This document shows, in pieces, positions 1 to 7,945 of a DNA stretch of 64,000 nucleotides. The position numbers and the translations under genes were made by a program. How positions within the stretch are numbered: position 1 is the stretch's first letter; each line of letters opens with the position of its first letter. The notes under the pieces were generated by a model. That model had not been told where the DNA came from and searched no databases. It saw nothing but the letters and a program-made list of their open reading frames with translations. This DNA comes from Sinorhizobium alkalisoli (lineage in GTDB: Bacteria; Pseudomonadota; Alphaproteobacteria; Rhizobiales; Rhizobiaceae): positions 310,001 through 374,000 of the forward strand of contig NZ_CP034910.1 of the NCBI RefSeq assembly GCF_008932245.1, given 5' to 3'.

Positions 1-212
1 TGGTCGGGTGGTCTTGGGAACGGCGCTGCGAGTTTTGCGGAGCGTACCAGCTGACAAGAATGTACCGTCAACCGCCGGTTTCCGAGAATGCCGACGATGA
101 GTTTGACTGGTGTTGAAGTCAGTCGAAGCGGTTGGATTGGTGTCCGGCTCACAGTGGAGCGTTCCGCGAAGCGCAAGGGCTTCGGGATGGGGTGCCGTCT
201 TTCCATGCCGGG

Positions 213-1403
213 TCATGGCGAGGCCCCCCCGGTCGAAGCCGCGCAGTGAGGCGGTGCGCGGGGTTGCTGCCAGCGGGCGAAGGTCTCGATGGTGATCATG
301 TGCCCACCGCAGCAAGGGCACGGCGGCCGGGTATCGGAAAGCTCCGGCGCATCGTCCTCAGGCTGCGGAGCGACGCTGAGCAATTCTCGCGCGCGATCGA
401 GGCTGGTCTGGCGAGATGCACCGGCAAGCAGGCCGTAATGGCGAATACGGTGGAAGCCGCGCGGCAGGACATGAAGCAGGAAGCGGCGGATGAACTCTTC
501 GGTGGCGAGGGTCATGACCTGCTGCTGGTCGGGGCCGCTGCGGCGGTGATCCTTGTAGCGGAAAGTGATCCCGTTCTCGTCGAAGCCGATGAGGCGACGG
601 TTTGAGATGGCGACCCTGTGGGTGTAGCGGGACAGGTAGGCGAGCACCGCTTCCGGCCCGGCGAAGGGTGCCTTGGCGTAGACGGCCCAACGCTTTTTGT
701 GCACCGGCGACCGATGCCTCAGGAAGACCCGCCGCTCGGCCAATTGGGCCATCGATCCGAAGAAATCGAGCCGGCCTGTGTCGTGAAGTGCGATCAGCCG
801 GGTCAGGAACAGACGGCGGAACAGCTTGCCCAGCACCCGCACCGGCAGGAGGAAGGCAGGACGTGACGATATCCAGCGCGTTCCGTCTAGCGAGATGCCA
901 CCGCCCGGCACGATCATGTGCACGTGGGGATGATGGGTCATTGCCGATCCCCAGGTGTGGAGCACCGCAGTGATGCCGATCTTTGCACCGAGGTGCTTCG
1001 GGTCTGCGGCGATCGCGAGCATCGTTTCCGACGCGGCGCGGAACAACAGGTCGTAGACCAGCGCCTTGTTCTGGAAGGCAATGGCGGCAACCTCGGCAGG
1101 TAGCGTGAAAACGACATGAAAGTAGCCGACCGGCAAGAGATCAGCCTTCCGCTGGGCGAGCCAGGCGCGCGCGGCGCCACCCTGGCACTTGGGGCAGTGC
1201 CGGTTGCGACAGCTGTTGTAGGCGATGCGCCAGTGCCCGCAGTCCTCGCAGGTCTCGACATGTCCACCCAATGCAGCTGTGCGGCAATGTTCGACCGCCG
1301 ACATCACCTTAAGCTGGGCCAGGCTCAGGTGTCCGGCGTGAGAGACCCGGTAGGCGGGTCCGGCAACGCGGAAGATGTCGGCGACCTCAAGCGAGGCGGA
1401 CAC
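213..1403 (-). CDS. IS91-family Y2 transposase
   Basis: The 396-residue protein has the features of rolling-circle HUH transposases of the IS91 family. An N-terminal cysteine-rich zinc-binding region reads CEDCGHWRIAYNSCRNRHC. The metal-binding HUH-type motif is HPHVHMIVPGGG, and the paired catalytic tyrosines are in YLSRYTHRVAIS. A further CPCCGG zinc knuckle lies near the C-terminus. The start is GTG, just downstream of the recombinase stop codon, so the two genes are probably co-translated. Length is close to that expected for the family. The last 20 or so residues (rich in P, A and S) do not match what I recall of relatives, so the tail may have been replaced. Confidence 0.85.
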   Translation of the reverse strand: MSASLEVADIFRVAGPAYRVSHAGHLSLAQLKVMSAVEHCRTAALGGHVETCEDCGHWRIAYNSCRNRHCPKCQGGAARAWLAQRKADLLPVGYFHVVFTLPAEVAAIAFQNKALVYDLLFRAASETMLAIAADPKHLGAKIGITAVLHTWGSAMTHHPHVHMIVPGGGISLDGTRWISSRPAFLLPVRVLGKLFRRLFLTRLIALHDTGRLDFFGSMAQLAERRVFLRHRSPVHKKRWAVYAKAPFAGPEAVLAYLSRYTHRVAISNRRLIGFDENGITFRYKDHRRSGPDQQQVMTLATEEFIRRFLLHVLPRGFHRIRHYGLLAGASRQTSLDRARELLSVAPQPEDDAPELSDTRPPCPCCGGHMITIETFARWQQPRAPPHCAASTGGASP

Positions 1404-1406
1404 ACC

Positions 1407-2207
1407 TCACGCATCAGGTGCATTGTCTCCGACAGTGAAGATGCCGAGCTTGTCGAGGGGGCTGATGACGGTGCGCACCGTGCGCGTCGCGACCTTGGTA
1501 TAGAAGGCGGTGTTCTCCAGCTTGGTATGCCCAAGCAGGACCTGGATCACGCGGATATCGGTACCGTCCTCGAGCAGATGGGTGGCGAAGCTGTGGCGCA
1601 GCGTGTGCGGGCCGACCCGCTTCCCGATGTCGGCCGCTCGAGCCGCTTCGACGACAATGCGATGGAGCTGGCGCGTGCTGATCGGCTTTGTGTAATGCTG
1701 TCCCGGGAACAGCCAGCCGTCGCGATGCATCACGCCCTGCTGATACCCGACCTTCCACCAGTGCCGTAGCAGGGTGAGCAGGTCTTGAGACAGTATGGCA
1801 TTGCGATACTGTCCGCCCTTGCCGCGTTCGACCCGGATCAGCATACGCTCGCTATCAATGTCGCGGACCTTGAGCATCGATATCTCCGCCACACGAAGGC
1901 CTGCGCCATAGGCGACCGACAGGGCCGCCTGATGCTTGAGGCAGGTGGTCGCGTTGAGCAGTCGGGTTACTTCGTCCCGGCTCAGAACGACAGGGAGCTT
2001 GCGCATGCTCTTCACCCGGACCAGCTTGCGCCGGTGCAGGTCTTCGGCAGTGGCCGTGTCAGGAGGGCGCCTGAGATAGGTCGCGAAACGTCCGACATCG
2101 CGTGTGTAGTTGCGCTGCGTCTCCATCGAGAAATGGCGCAAGTTCATGTCTTCGATCAGCCGTTGGCGCAGCGGACTGATTGGCGTGGTGGATGTAACTT
2201 CGGTCAT
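1407..2207 (-). CDS. tyrosine recombinase of IS91 element, apparent in-frame internal deletion
   Basis: The 266-residue protein belongs to the XerC/D-like recombinases that accompany IS91-type transposases. The catalytic domain is complete: Arg in GAGLRVAEIS, Lys in RGKGGQYRNA, His-x-x-Arg in HTLRHSFATHL, a second His in LLGHTKLENT, and the nucleophilic Tyr in AFYTKVAT. The N-terminal core-binding domain is shortened. After DTATAEDLHRRK the sequence passes within about ten residues to RKLPVVLSRDEV, where relatives as I recall them have a further 35-40 residues (including an FFFTVTL-like segment). The reading frame survives. ATG at 2207 is preferred over an upstream in-frame start because AAGGA precedes it. 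Activity is doubtful because DNA binding needs the missing helices. Confidence 0.75.
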   Translation of the reverse strand: MTEVTSTTPISPLRQRLIEDMNLRHFSMETQRNYTRDVGRFATYLRRPPDTATAEDLHRRKLVRVKSMRKLPVVLSRDEVTRLLNATTCLKHQAALSVAYGAGLRVAEISMLKVRDIDSERMLIRVERGKGGQYRNAILSQDLLTLLRHWWKVGYQQGVMHRDGWLFPGQHYTKPISTRQLHRIVVEAARAADIGKRVGPHTLRHSFATHLLEDGTDIRVIQVLLGHTKLENTAFYTKVATRTVRTVISPLDKLGIFTVGDNAPDA

Positions 2208-2210
2208 CGT

Positions 2211-2238
2211 CTGGTTCCTTCTGGTTGAAAGGAACCAG
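2211..2238. repeat. 10-bp inverted repeat upstream of recombinase gene
   Basis: CTGGTTCCTT (2211-2220) and AAGGAACCAG (2229-2238) form perfect 10-bp arms around an 8-nt loop; the outer T-A pair at 2210/2239 extends it. It overlaps the ribosome-binding region of the recombinase gene. It could be a hairpin at the element end or an operator. Confidence 0.6.
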
Positions 2239-2240
2239 AT

Positions 2241-2642
2241 GGTCCGATCAGGACCGGCGACGCACAATCAAAACACGAACGTCAAGAAATTGCCGAGACC
2301 TTACCACTTGCGCCCTCCCGCGCAGCGGGTTCGTTCAACGGCCCCAAATACGCCCTTTGGGCCCGTCTTGGCGAAACCCGCTTTGTCAGCTGACTGCGCG
2401 TTCAGATCGATGGCGGCAAGGCGAACTTCCCACACAATCGAGACGATCGGAAGTCGGCAACATACCGCCCAGTCCTGGATATCGACTCCCCTCGCCTTGA
2501 ACGGAATCGAACTGGAGACCAGGGATTTCAACAAAGCCTGTCTGAGCCTGCTCTAAGAGCTTCGGGTACTTTCATTTATTTCGTTTATTGCGTCTGCTTC
2601 GAATATAAGATAGAAATGGGTTTCAAACGGAGGGTTTTCAAA
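2241..2642. other. intergenic region between IS91 unit and toxin-antitoxin pair
   Basis: About 400 nt with no supportable gene. The part next to the IS91 unit may still belong to the element. The last 70 nt before the antitoxin are AT-rich (around 2565-2615) and probably hold its promoter; they include ATTTCGTTTATT, which also occurs before the Fic gene near 20912. Confidence 0.5.
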
Positions 2643-3101
2643 ATGACAGTTCCAGCAGCAGCCCAGGAACTGGGCGGGCGCCTGCCGTCGGCCTCCGAAA
2701 AAGCTGCCGCGAACCACCTGCGGAAGATACTGGCGGCTCATGCTACCGGCGACGCAAAATTGCGCGTGCTCGACGATGAGACGCAGCAGCCAACGGAGAT
2801 TACCCTCACCCCAGCGCTGTCCAGCCTCCTAATAGAGCTGTTGCGTCATATCGGCAAAGGTGACGCGGTGACGCTTGTTCCCGTCAGCAAGATGCTGACG
2901 ACGCAACAAGCGGCGGATATTCTCAATGTATCGAGGCCGTTCCTGATTTCCCTCCTCGATAAGGGCGAGATCGAGTACTCCCTTGTTGGTCGACATCGAA
3001 GGATTCAGGCCGATCAACTGTTCAAATACAAGAAGGAACGCGACGAGAAGCGGAGTAAGGCCCTTGCAGATCTTGCCGAGTTGGACGCGGAGCATCTGTA
3101 A
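2643..3101 (+). CDS. HTH (excisionase-type) antitoxin of PIN toxin
   Basis: The 152-residue protein has a C-terminal helix-turn-helix of the excisionase/MerR-like DNA-binding type. The segment KMLTTQQAADILNVSRPFL followed by LVGRHRRIQADQLF is the usual signature. The N-terminal half is alpha-helical and without recognisable motif. The gene lies 2 nt before a PIN-domain gene on the same strand, which is the standard layout of this toxin-antitoxin type: the first protein neutralises the nuclease and represses the promoter. ATG at 2643 was chosen over the in-frame ATG at 2616 because GGAGGG (2629-2634) stands 8 nt ahead of it. Confidence 0.75.
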   Translation: MTVPAAAQELGGRLPSASEKAAANHLRKILAAHATGDAKLRVLDDETQQPTEITLTPALSSLLIELLRHIGKGDAVTLVPVSKMLTTQQAADILNVSRPFLISLLDKGEIEYSLVGRHRRIQADQLFKYKKERDEKRSKALADLAELDAEHL

Positions 3102-3103
3102 GC

Positions 3104-3694
3104 TTGTTCGCTAATCGCTTCGCCGCCCTCGTCGACGCCTGCACACTCGCAAGTGCACTAAAGCGAAACTTGCTGCTGACTCTTGCGGAAGCGGAATTCT
3201 TCCGCCTCCGCTGGTCCGCAATCATTCTTGATGAGAGCCAGAAGGCCATCGAAAAGATCCTGGCCGACAAGGACGTCGCCGACGCCACCGTACGTGCATC
3301 GCGCGCAAGAGCAAGCATGGAGGCTGCATTCGAGGAAGCGATGGTCGTTGAATTTGATCAGTTTCTCTCCGCTTGCGAGGGTCTCCCCGACGAAAACGAC
3401 GCGCATGTAGTTGCAGCTGCTCTGAAGACGCAGGCTGCTGTAATTGTGACCGATAATCTGAGAGACTTCCCCGAGGAATTGCTCCGCCGATTGAACCTTG
3501 AAGCGAGGTCGGCCGATGCCTTTATCGCTGATACAATTGCCTTGGATACCGGTAGAGCGGTAGCAGCGATTAGACGCATGAGAGAGCGCTTCAGAAGGCC
3601 GGAAAAAACCGCCGAGCTCCTTCTTTTGGATATGGAGGCAAACGGCCTCACGGAAACCGTGGACGTTCTAAGGCCCCACATTCTCTCGCTTTAG
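3104..3694 (+). CDS. PIN-domain toxin (VapC-like ribonuclease)
   Basis: The 196-residue protein begins with the PIN-type strand ALVDACTL carrying the first metal-binding Asp. Further acidic positions are seen in AIILDE, in DENDAHVVAAALK and in AVIVTDNLRDFP, which together match the four-acid PIN active site. Such proteins cleave RNA and act as toxins. The start appears to be TTG at 3104, only 2 nt after the antitoxin stop, so translation is probably coupled and kept low. The C-terminal 60 residues (from about RSADAFIADTIAL) are an extension typical of this PIN subfamily paired with excisionase-like antitoxins. Confidence 0.75.
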   Translation: MFANRFAALVDACTLASALKRNLLLTLAEAEFFRLRWSAIILDESQKAIEKILADKDVADATVRASRARASMEAAFEEAMVVEFDQFLSACEGLPDENDAHVVAAALKTQAAVIVTDNLRDFPEELLRRLNLEARSADAFIADTIALDTGRAVAAIRRMRERFRRPEKTAELLLLDMEANGLTETVDVLRPHILSL

Positions 3695-3742
3695 GTTCGA
3701 AGGAGCCCGCCTACCCTCTCTGGAGCGCCGCAACGCCATAGC

Positions 3743-3874
3743 CGTGTTCCCGTTGATACATTATGCGATCTTTTTGGCCCAGAACGTGAACATCCTCGAA
3801 ACAATCCGTGCACGGCGCTCGTGGAGAACGGCTCCATTCAACCGCTGCGGACTTTGGCGCCGGACGCGATCTAG
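3743..3874 (+). pseudogene. short coding relic with VPVDTLCD motif (copy 1)
   Basis: An open frame after the PIN toxin stop encodes RVPVDTLCDLFGPEREHP and ends in TAG at 3872. The same motif occurs after the Fic gene at 22169-22216 (QVPVDTLCDIPGREREAL). Most codon differences between the copies are synonymous, so both descend from a translated sequence. I do not recognise the family. No start codon or ribosome-binding site is evident here. Confidence 0.4.
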
Positions 3875-4004
3875 AGCTCGATTTATCCCCGAAGCGGACT
3901 GCCAATTCTTTGCGCGGGGACGGCAGGTTTGCGCTCTCACTCGCGACGCCTTTCGAATCCTGTCACCCTGGGAGCTGGTCGGTATCGAAGCTACCGGCCA
4001 ATCT
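3875..4004. other. intergenic, no feature recognised
   Basis: This stretch between the relic and the converging TRAP operon holds no gene, strong hairpin or T-run that I can support. Confidence 0.4.
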
Positions 4005-5306
4005 TCAATACAACAGCATCGGCAGCCAAAGCGCAATCTGAGGGAAGGCGAACAGCAGCAGGATCAGCGCGAAGGGCGCCAGCAGGAAGGGCAGGATCGC
4101 CACGTAAAGCTGCTTGATCTTGATGTCGGGCGCCTGCGCCTGAATGATGAAGAGATTCATGCCGACCGGTGGATGAATGAGACCCAACTCAACCACGATG
4201 ACGACGATAATCGCAAACCAGATTGGGTCATAGCCGAAGCTCACGACGACCGGCAGAAAGACCGGCACCGTGATCAGCACCATGCCGATCCCTTCGAGGA
4301 AACAGCCCATCAGGATGTAGATGACGATGATCAGGGCCATGACGGCCCACGGTGCGAGATGCAGGGCCTGGGCGCCGGCGAGGAGCAGATCCGGCAGCTT
4401 CGTCTGAACGATGAAGTTTGCGAAGATCGTGGCGCCGATGATGATCGTGAACAGCACGCAACTGGTGATCACCGTCACTTTCAGCGCGTGCGCCAGCCCC
4501 TGCAAGGTCAACCGCCGGCCGAGGAAGCCGAGCAGGATCGCGCCGAAGGCGCCCACCGCGGCGGCCTCGTTCGGGGAGAAGACACCGGCATAGATGCCGC
4601 CGATCGTCGCGATGAAGAGCGCGAGGAACTGCCACGGGTCTTTGAGCGCCAGCAACCGGTCCTTGAGGCTTGCCGGCGGATCGACCGGCACATTGTCCTT
4701 CTGCCGCCGGGCGATGATGAGGGCAACGAGAATATAGAGCAGCATCAACAGGATGCCCGGCAGCAGCGCGGCGGCAAAGAGTTGCGGCAAGGGCTGTTCG
4801 GAGATCGCCGCATAGATCACCAGAATGATCGACGGCGGGATTAGGATGCCGAGACTGCCGCCAGCGGCGACCGATGCGGTGGCAAGACCGTCGTCGTAAC
4901 CGGCTTCGCGCATTTCCGGCAGGGATATCCGCGTCATGGTCGCGGCCGTCGCGACCGATGATCCGCACACGGCGCCGAACGCGCCCGACGCCCCAATCGT
5001 CGCCACGGCCAGGCCGCCCGGAATGCCGGACAGGATGACGCGCGCCGCTTTGAACAGTTCGGCCGACAGGCGGCTGTTCGTCGCCACCTCGCCCATCAGG
5101 ATGAACAGGGGAATGACCGACAGGCCGTAATTGGAAGCCGTGTCGAAGGCATTGGTTCCGGTGACGGCGGCCGCCACGGAAAGGCGCGACAGCAAGGTGT
5201 TGCCGGCAATGCCGCAGATGAGAAGAGCGAGCCAGACGGGCATTCTGAGAAACAGGATGCCGAACATGAAGAGGACCACGAACAGGCCGATCAGCGAGGC
5301 ACTCAT
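4005..5306 (-). CDS. dctM: TRAP transporter large permease (DctM family)
   Basis: The 433-residue protein is almost entirely hydrophobic with about a dozen membrane segments, the size and pattern of DctM subunits. Family signatures include GASGAFGAVCGSSVATAAT, which precedes the conserved GILIPPSIILVIY loop, and PVGMNLFIIQ near the C-terminus. It forms the sodium-driven translocation channel of a tripartite transporter in the inner membrane with the small subunit encoded just upstream; the two genes overlap by 4 nt (ATGA). It is the last gene of a seven-gene minus-strand operon beginning at 11512, whose enzymes suggest an aromatic acid as substrate. The substrate is inferred from context only. 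Confidence 0.9.
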   Translation of the reverse strand: MSASLIGLFVVLFMFGILFLRMPVWLALLICGIAGNTLLSRLSVAAAVTGTNAFDTASNYGLSVIPLFILMGEVATNSRLSAELFKAARVILSGIPGGLAVATIGASGAFGAVCGSSVATAATMTRISLPEMREAGYDDGLATASVAAGGSLGILIPPSIILVIYAAISEQPLPQLFAAALLPGILLMLLYILVALIIARRQKDNVPVDPPASLKDRLLALKDPWQFLALFIATIGGIYAGVFSPNEAAAVGAFGAILLGFLGRRLTLQGLAHALKVTVITSCVLFTIIIGATIFANFIVQTKLPDLLLAGAQALHLAPWAVMALIIVIYILMGCFLEGIGMVLITVPVFLPVVVSFGYDPIWFAIIVVIVVELGLIHPPVGMNLFIIQAQAPDIKIKQLYVAILPFLLAPFALILLLFAFPQIALWLPMLLY

Positions 5307-5824
5307 AGCGCGCCCTCGCCGTCCAGCGATCCGCCGTCTGCGAACCCTGTCCCGAAAAGAACTGCAATTGCGGCAATGATGCTGTTGAAAAGGCCGAACA
5401 GGGCGAACATCCAGATGATCCAGACCGGGAAGTTCAGCTCGAGCTTCATATCGCCGAAGTCATAGGCGTCACGGGCCGGTTTCAACATCGACCAGAAGAT
5501 GAAGCCGAGCACCACGACGGCGGCGATGGCCGCCACGAACTTCATGAGCCGGACCAGCCTTTCGGGCACGAGGCCGTCGATCAGGTCTATGACGATCTGG
5601 TGGCCCTCCAGAATGACGGCGGGCAGCGCGAAATAAATGCTGATCAGCAGGCTGATCTCGACGGTGTCATAGGCGCCGCGGATCGGCGCGTTGAAGACAT
5701 AGCGCATGAAGACGTCGGCAACGGTGGTGAGCATCATCGCCACGAGCGCAAGAATGGGTATGACGAGCAGCAGGCGAAAGTACCGCTCCAGGAGCCGCGA
5801 AAATCCGGCCGACGACACTGACAT
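5303..5824 (-). CDS. dctQ: TRAP transporter small permease (DctQ family)
   Basis: The 173-residue protein has four hydrophobic segments as expected of DctQ: around residues 12-35, 50-70, 90-112 and 135-160. The segment DVFMRYVFNAPIRGAYDTVE is the usual conserved part after the first helix. It anchors the binding protein interaction and partners DctM. AGGAGG lies 7 nt before the ATG, and its stop overlaps the start of dctM by 4 nt. The binding-protein gene lies 62 nt upstream in the same direction. Confidence 0.88.
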   Translation of the reverse strand: MSVSSAGFSRLLERYFRLLLVIPILALVAMMLTTVADVFMRYVFNAPIRGAYDTVEISLLISIYFALPAVILEGHQIVIDLIDGLVPERLVRLMKFVAAIAAVVVLGFIFWSMLKPARDAYDFGDMKLELNFPVWIIWMFALFGLFNSIIAAIAVLFGTGFADGGSLDGEGAL

Positions 5825-5886
5825 TTGCTGACCTCCTCAAGCAGCATGGAGCCGCGCCGCCCGATGAGGCGGCGCGGTAATCGGTA

Positions 5887-6888
5887 TTATTTCGTATAGG
5901 CGGTAATGAAGGCGCTGCCGGGCTTTCCGGTCGCATCCACGGCATCGACGGCCTTCTTCACGATCGGCTCGACGGCCTGCTTGAAGGGCGCGATCTGCTC
6001 GTCCGACAGAGTTTCGATCTTGACGTTGTTGTCGACCATGTACTGCCGACCGTCCGCCTCGCTCGCATCCCAGCGACGACCGAATGCCTCGGCGCGCGCA
6101 GGGCCCGTCGTTTGCTCGATGAGCTTCTGATCGTCCGCGCTCAGTCCGTCGAAGACTGACTGGTTCATAACGAGAGCGAAGGTGGCCGATGCCAGGCCCG
6201 GTTCCAGCGAATATTTTACGACGGAGCCGAGGTTGAATGACTTCGTCGCCTCAAAAGGGAACATTGCGCCGTCGGCCACGCCCTTGGAAAGCGCGTCAAC
6301 CGTTTCTCCCGGCGGGATCGGCAGCGGTGCGGCGCCGAAGGCTTCCAGCATTTCCTGGAACACCTTGCCGGCATAGCGCACGCGCAGGCCCTTGACGTCG
6401 CCGACCGTCGTCACGTCCTTATTGGTGGTGTGCAACTTCAGCGGCGGCGTGACGGCCATCCAGAGGATCTTCGTGTCGGGATGCTCCGCAGCAAGATATT
6501 CCGGCGCCAGCTCCGTCAGGCGACGAGACATAATCTCGCTGGTCTTGCGGGTCGAAGGGAAGGTCAGCGGCTGGCCGGCGAGTTCGGTCATCGGAAAGCG
6601 ACCCGGCGTCGCGCTGTGAAGGATGACGGCAATGTCAGCCACGCCATTGGTGACGAGTTGATACTGGCGGTTCGGCGGGCCGAGTTGCGCGGCCGGAAAG
6701 ATCTGAAGCGTAAGTTCGCCGTTGGACTTTTCCTTAAGCTCCTCTCCCCATGCCTCTAGCTCCTTCTGCCAGGCGTTGTTCGGCGGCAGGAAGCTTGAAA
6801 CTTTGAGCGTCGTCTGGGCCGATGCCGGCGCCATGCCAGCCAAAAGAAGCGTGACTGCGGCAATGCCGCCTGCGAGATATCTGTTCAT
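5887..6888 (-). CDS. dctP: TRAP transporter periplasmic binding protein (DctP family)
   Basis: The 333-residue protein starts with a clear signal peptide (MNRYLAGG followed by a hydrophobic run and cleavage near ASA-Q). The mature part has TRAP-type features: TLKVSSFLPPNNAWQKE at the N-terminus, GPPNRQYQLVTNGVADIAV in the first lobe, and GLRVRYAGKVFQEMLEAFGA with the family Arg that binds a substrate carboxylate. GGAGG precedes the ATG. It captures an organic anion in the periplasm and delivers it to the DctQM pair. The ligand is not readable, but the operon enzymes point to an aromatic carboxylate. Confidence 0.88.
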   Translation of the reverse strand: MNRYLAGGIAAVTLLLAGMAPASAQTTLKVSSFLPPNNAWQKELEAWGEELKEKSNGELTLQIFPAAQLGPPNRQYQLVTNGVADIAVILHSATPGRFPMTELAGQPLTFPSTRKTSEIMSRRLTELAPEYLAAEHPDTKILWMAVTPPLKLHTTNKDVTTVGDVKGLRVRYAGKVFQEMLEAFGAAPLPIPPGETVDALSKGVADGAMFPFEATKSFNLGSVVKYSLEPGLASATFALVMNQSVFDGLSADDQKLIEQTTGPARAEAFGRRWDASEADGRQYMVDNNVKIETLSDEQIAPFKQAVEPIVKKAVDAVDATGKPGSAFITAYTK

Positions 6889-7005
6889 TTCATCCTCCCG
6901 ATTGTCATGAACGGCCGCAGATCGACGGCCAGGGTTACACTCAGTCGCTTGAAATTCTCTTCCGTCTTCGCGGGCCGGCCGCTTGAGACCGGCCGCACCT
7001 GCCGG

Positions 7006-7851
7006 TCAGGCCTCCTGGCCGATCGAATTCCTCAGGATGCCTAGCTTGTCGATTTCGACTTCGACGATGTCGCCGGGCTTCATCCACAGCGGCGGATTGC
7101 GCTTGGCGCCGACTCCGCCCGGGGTGCCCGTGGCGATTACGTCGCCGGCTTCTAGCCGGGTAAAGCTCGAGCAGTATTCGATGATGCGCGCCACGTCGAA
7201 GATCATCATGCCGAAGGTCGCGTCCTGGACGATCTCGCCGTTGAGGCGGGTCTGGATGCGCAGGGGATCGAGATCGCCGAGCTCGTCCGGCGTCATCATC
7301 CAGGGACCGAAGGCGCCGGTGTCAGGGAAATTCTTGCCCGGCGTGAACTGATGCGTGTGCCGCTGGAAATCCCTCACACTGCCATCATTGTAGATCGAAT
7401 AGCCGGCCACGTGTTCCAGGGCGTTCTCGCGGCTGATGTAGCGGCCGGGCTTGGAAATGATGACCGCCAGTTCACCTTCGTAATCGAGATCGCTCGACAC
7501 CTTCGGCCGGATGATCGGCGTGAGGTGGCCGGTCTGGCTGTTTGCGTAGCGGGTGAAGATCGTCGGATTTTCAACGACGCTGCGGCCCGTCTCCTGCCGG
7601 TGCATCTCATAATTCAGGCCAACGCAGAGGATCTTGTCCGGGTTCGGGATGACGGCCAGCCACTCGACCTCGGAGGTCGGATAGGTTGCCGCACCGGCCT
7701 TCGCTTCGGCAACGCCCGAAAGGCCCGCGGCAACGGCCTGCTTGAGGTCGGGATAGGTTGCCTTCATCCCCGCGCCCACGTCGTGGAAGGTCTCGCCTTC
7801 GACGATGCCCCAGGTCACGCGTCCCGCGATCTTGACGGTGGAAAGTTTCAT
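7006..7851 (-). CDS. fumarylacetoacetate hydrolase-family enzyme
   Basis: The 281-residue protein has the FAH fold. The metal site is visible as ExE in DYEGELAVII and Asp in YNDGSVRDFQ, with the catalytic-lid region NYEMHRQETG and the C-terminal GDVIATGTPGGVG motif. Family members hydrolyse, hydrate or decarboxylate 1,3-diketone or enol acids made by aromatic ring cleavage, such as acylpyruvates or oxalocrotonate-type acids. In this operon it is placed to act on the ring-fission product of the dioxygenase. GGAGAG precedes the ATG. The exact reaction cannot be chosen from sequence. Confidence 0.85.
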   Translation of the reverse strand: MKLSTVKIAGRVTWGIVEGETFHDVGAGMKATYPDLKQAVAAGLSGVAEAKAGAATYPTSEVEWLAVIPNPDKILCVGLNYEMHRQETGRSVVENPTIFTRYANSQTGHLTPIIRPKVSSDLDYEGELAVIISKPGRYISRENALEHVAGYSIYNDGSVRDFQRHTHQFTPGKNFPDTGAFGPWMMTPDELGDLDPLRIQTRLNGEIVQDATFGMMIFDVARIIEYCSSFTRLEAGDVIATGTPGGVGAKRNPPLWMKPGDIVEVEIDKLGILRNSIGQEA

Positions 7852-7945
7852 GTCTCTGTCTCTCCTTGCATGCGGGGCGTTCTCCAGCCCTCGGTCTCAT
7901 TCATGTCGCGAAGCCGCGGATCGCGGCTCCGACGCCGATTTTTCT

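Larger units (their letters stand above)
213..2240 (-). mobile_element. IS91-family insertion element with recombinase partner
   Basis: Two minus-strand genes lie 3 nt apart: a recombinase gene first, then a Y2 (HUH) transposase. This arrangement is known in a subgroup of IS91-like elements, which move by rolling-circle replication and lack ordinary terminal inverted repeats. I could not fix either end. A 10-bp inverted repeat just upstream of the recombinase gene is a candidate for structure at one terminus, and the other end lies near or beyond the start of the window. The recombinase appears internally deleted, so this copy may no longer be fully functional. Confidence 0.75.

Noticed and set aside
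3744..4844. Long plus-strand open frame of 366 codons
   Set aside because: It is antisense to dctM for most of its length and its product is a low-complexity D/E/R/Q-rich shadow typical of the reverse of membrane-protein genes.
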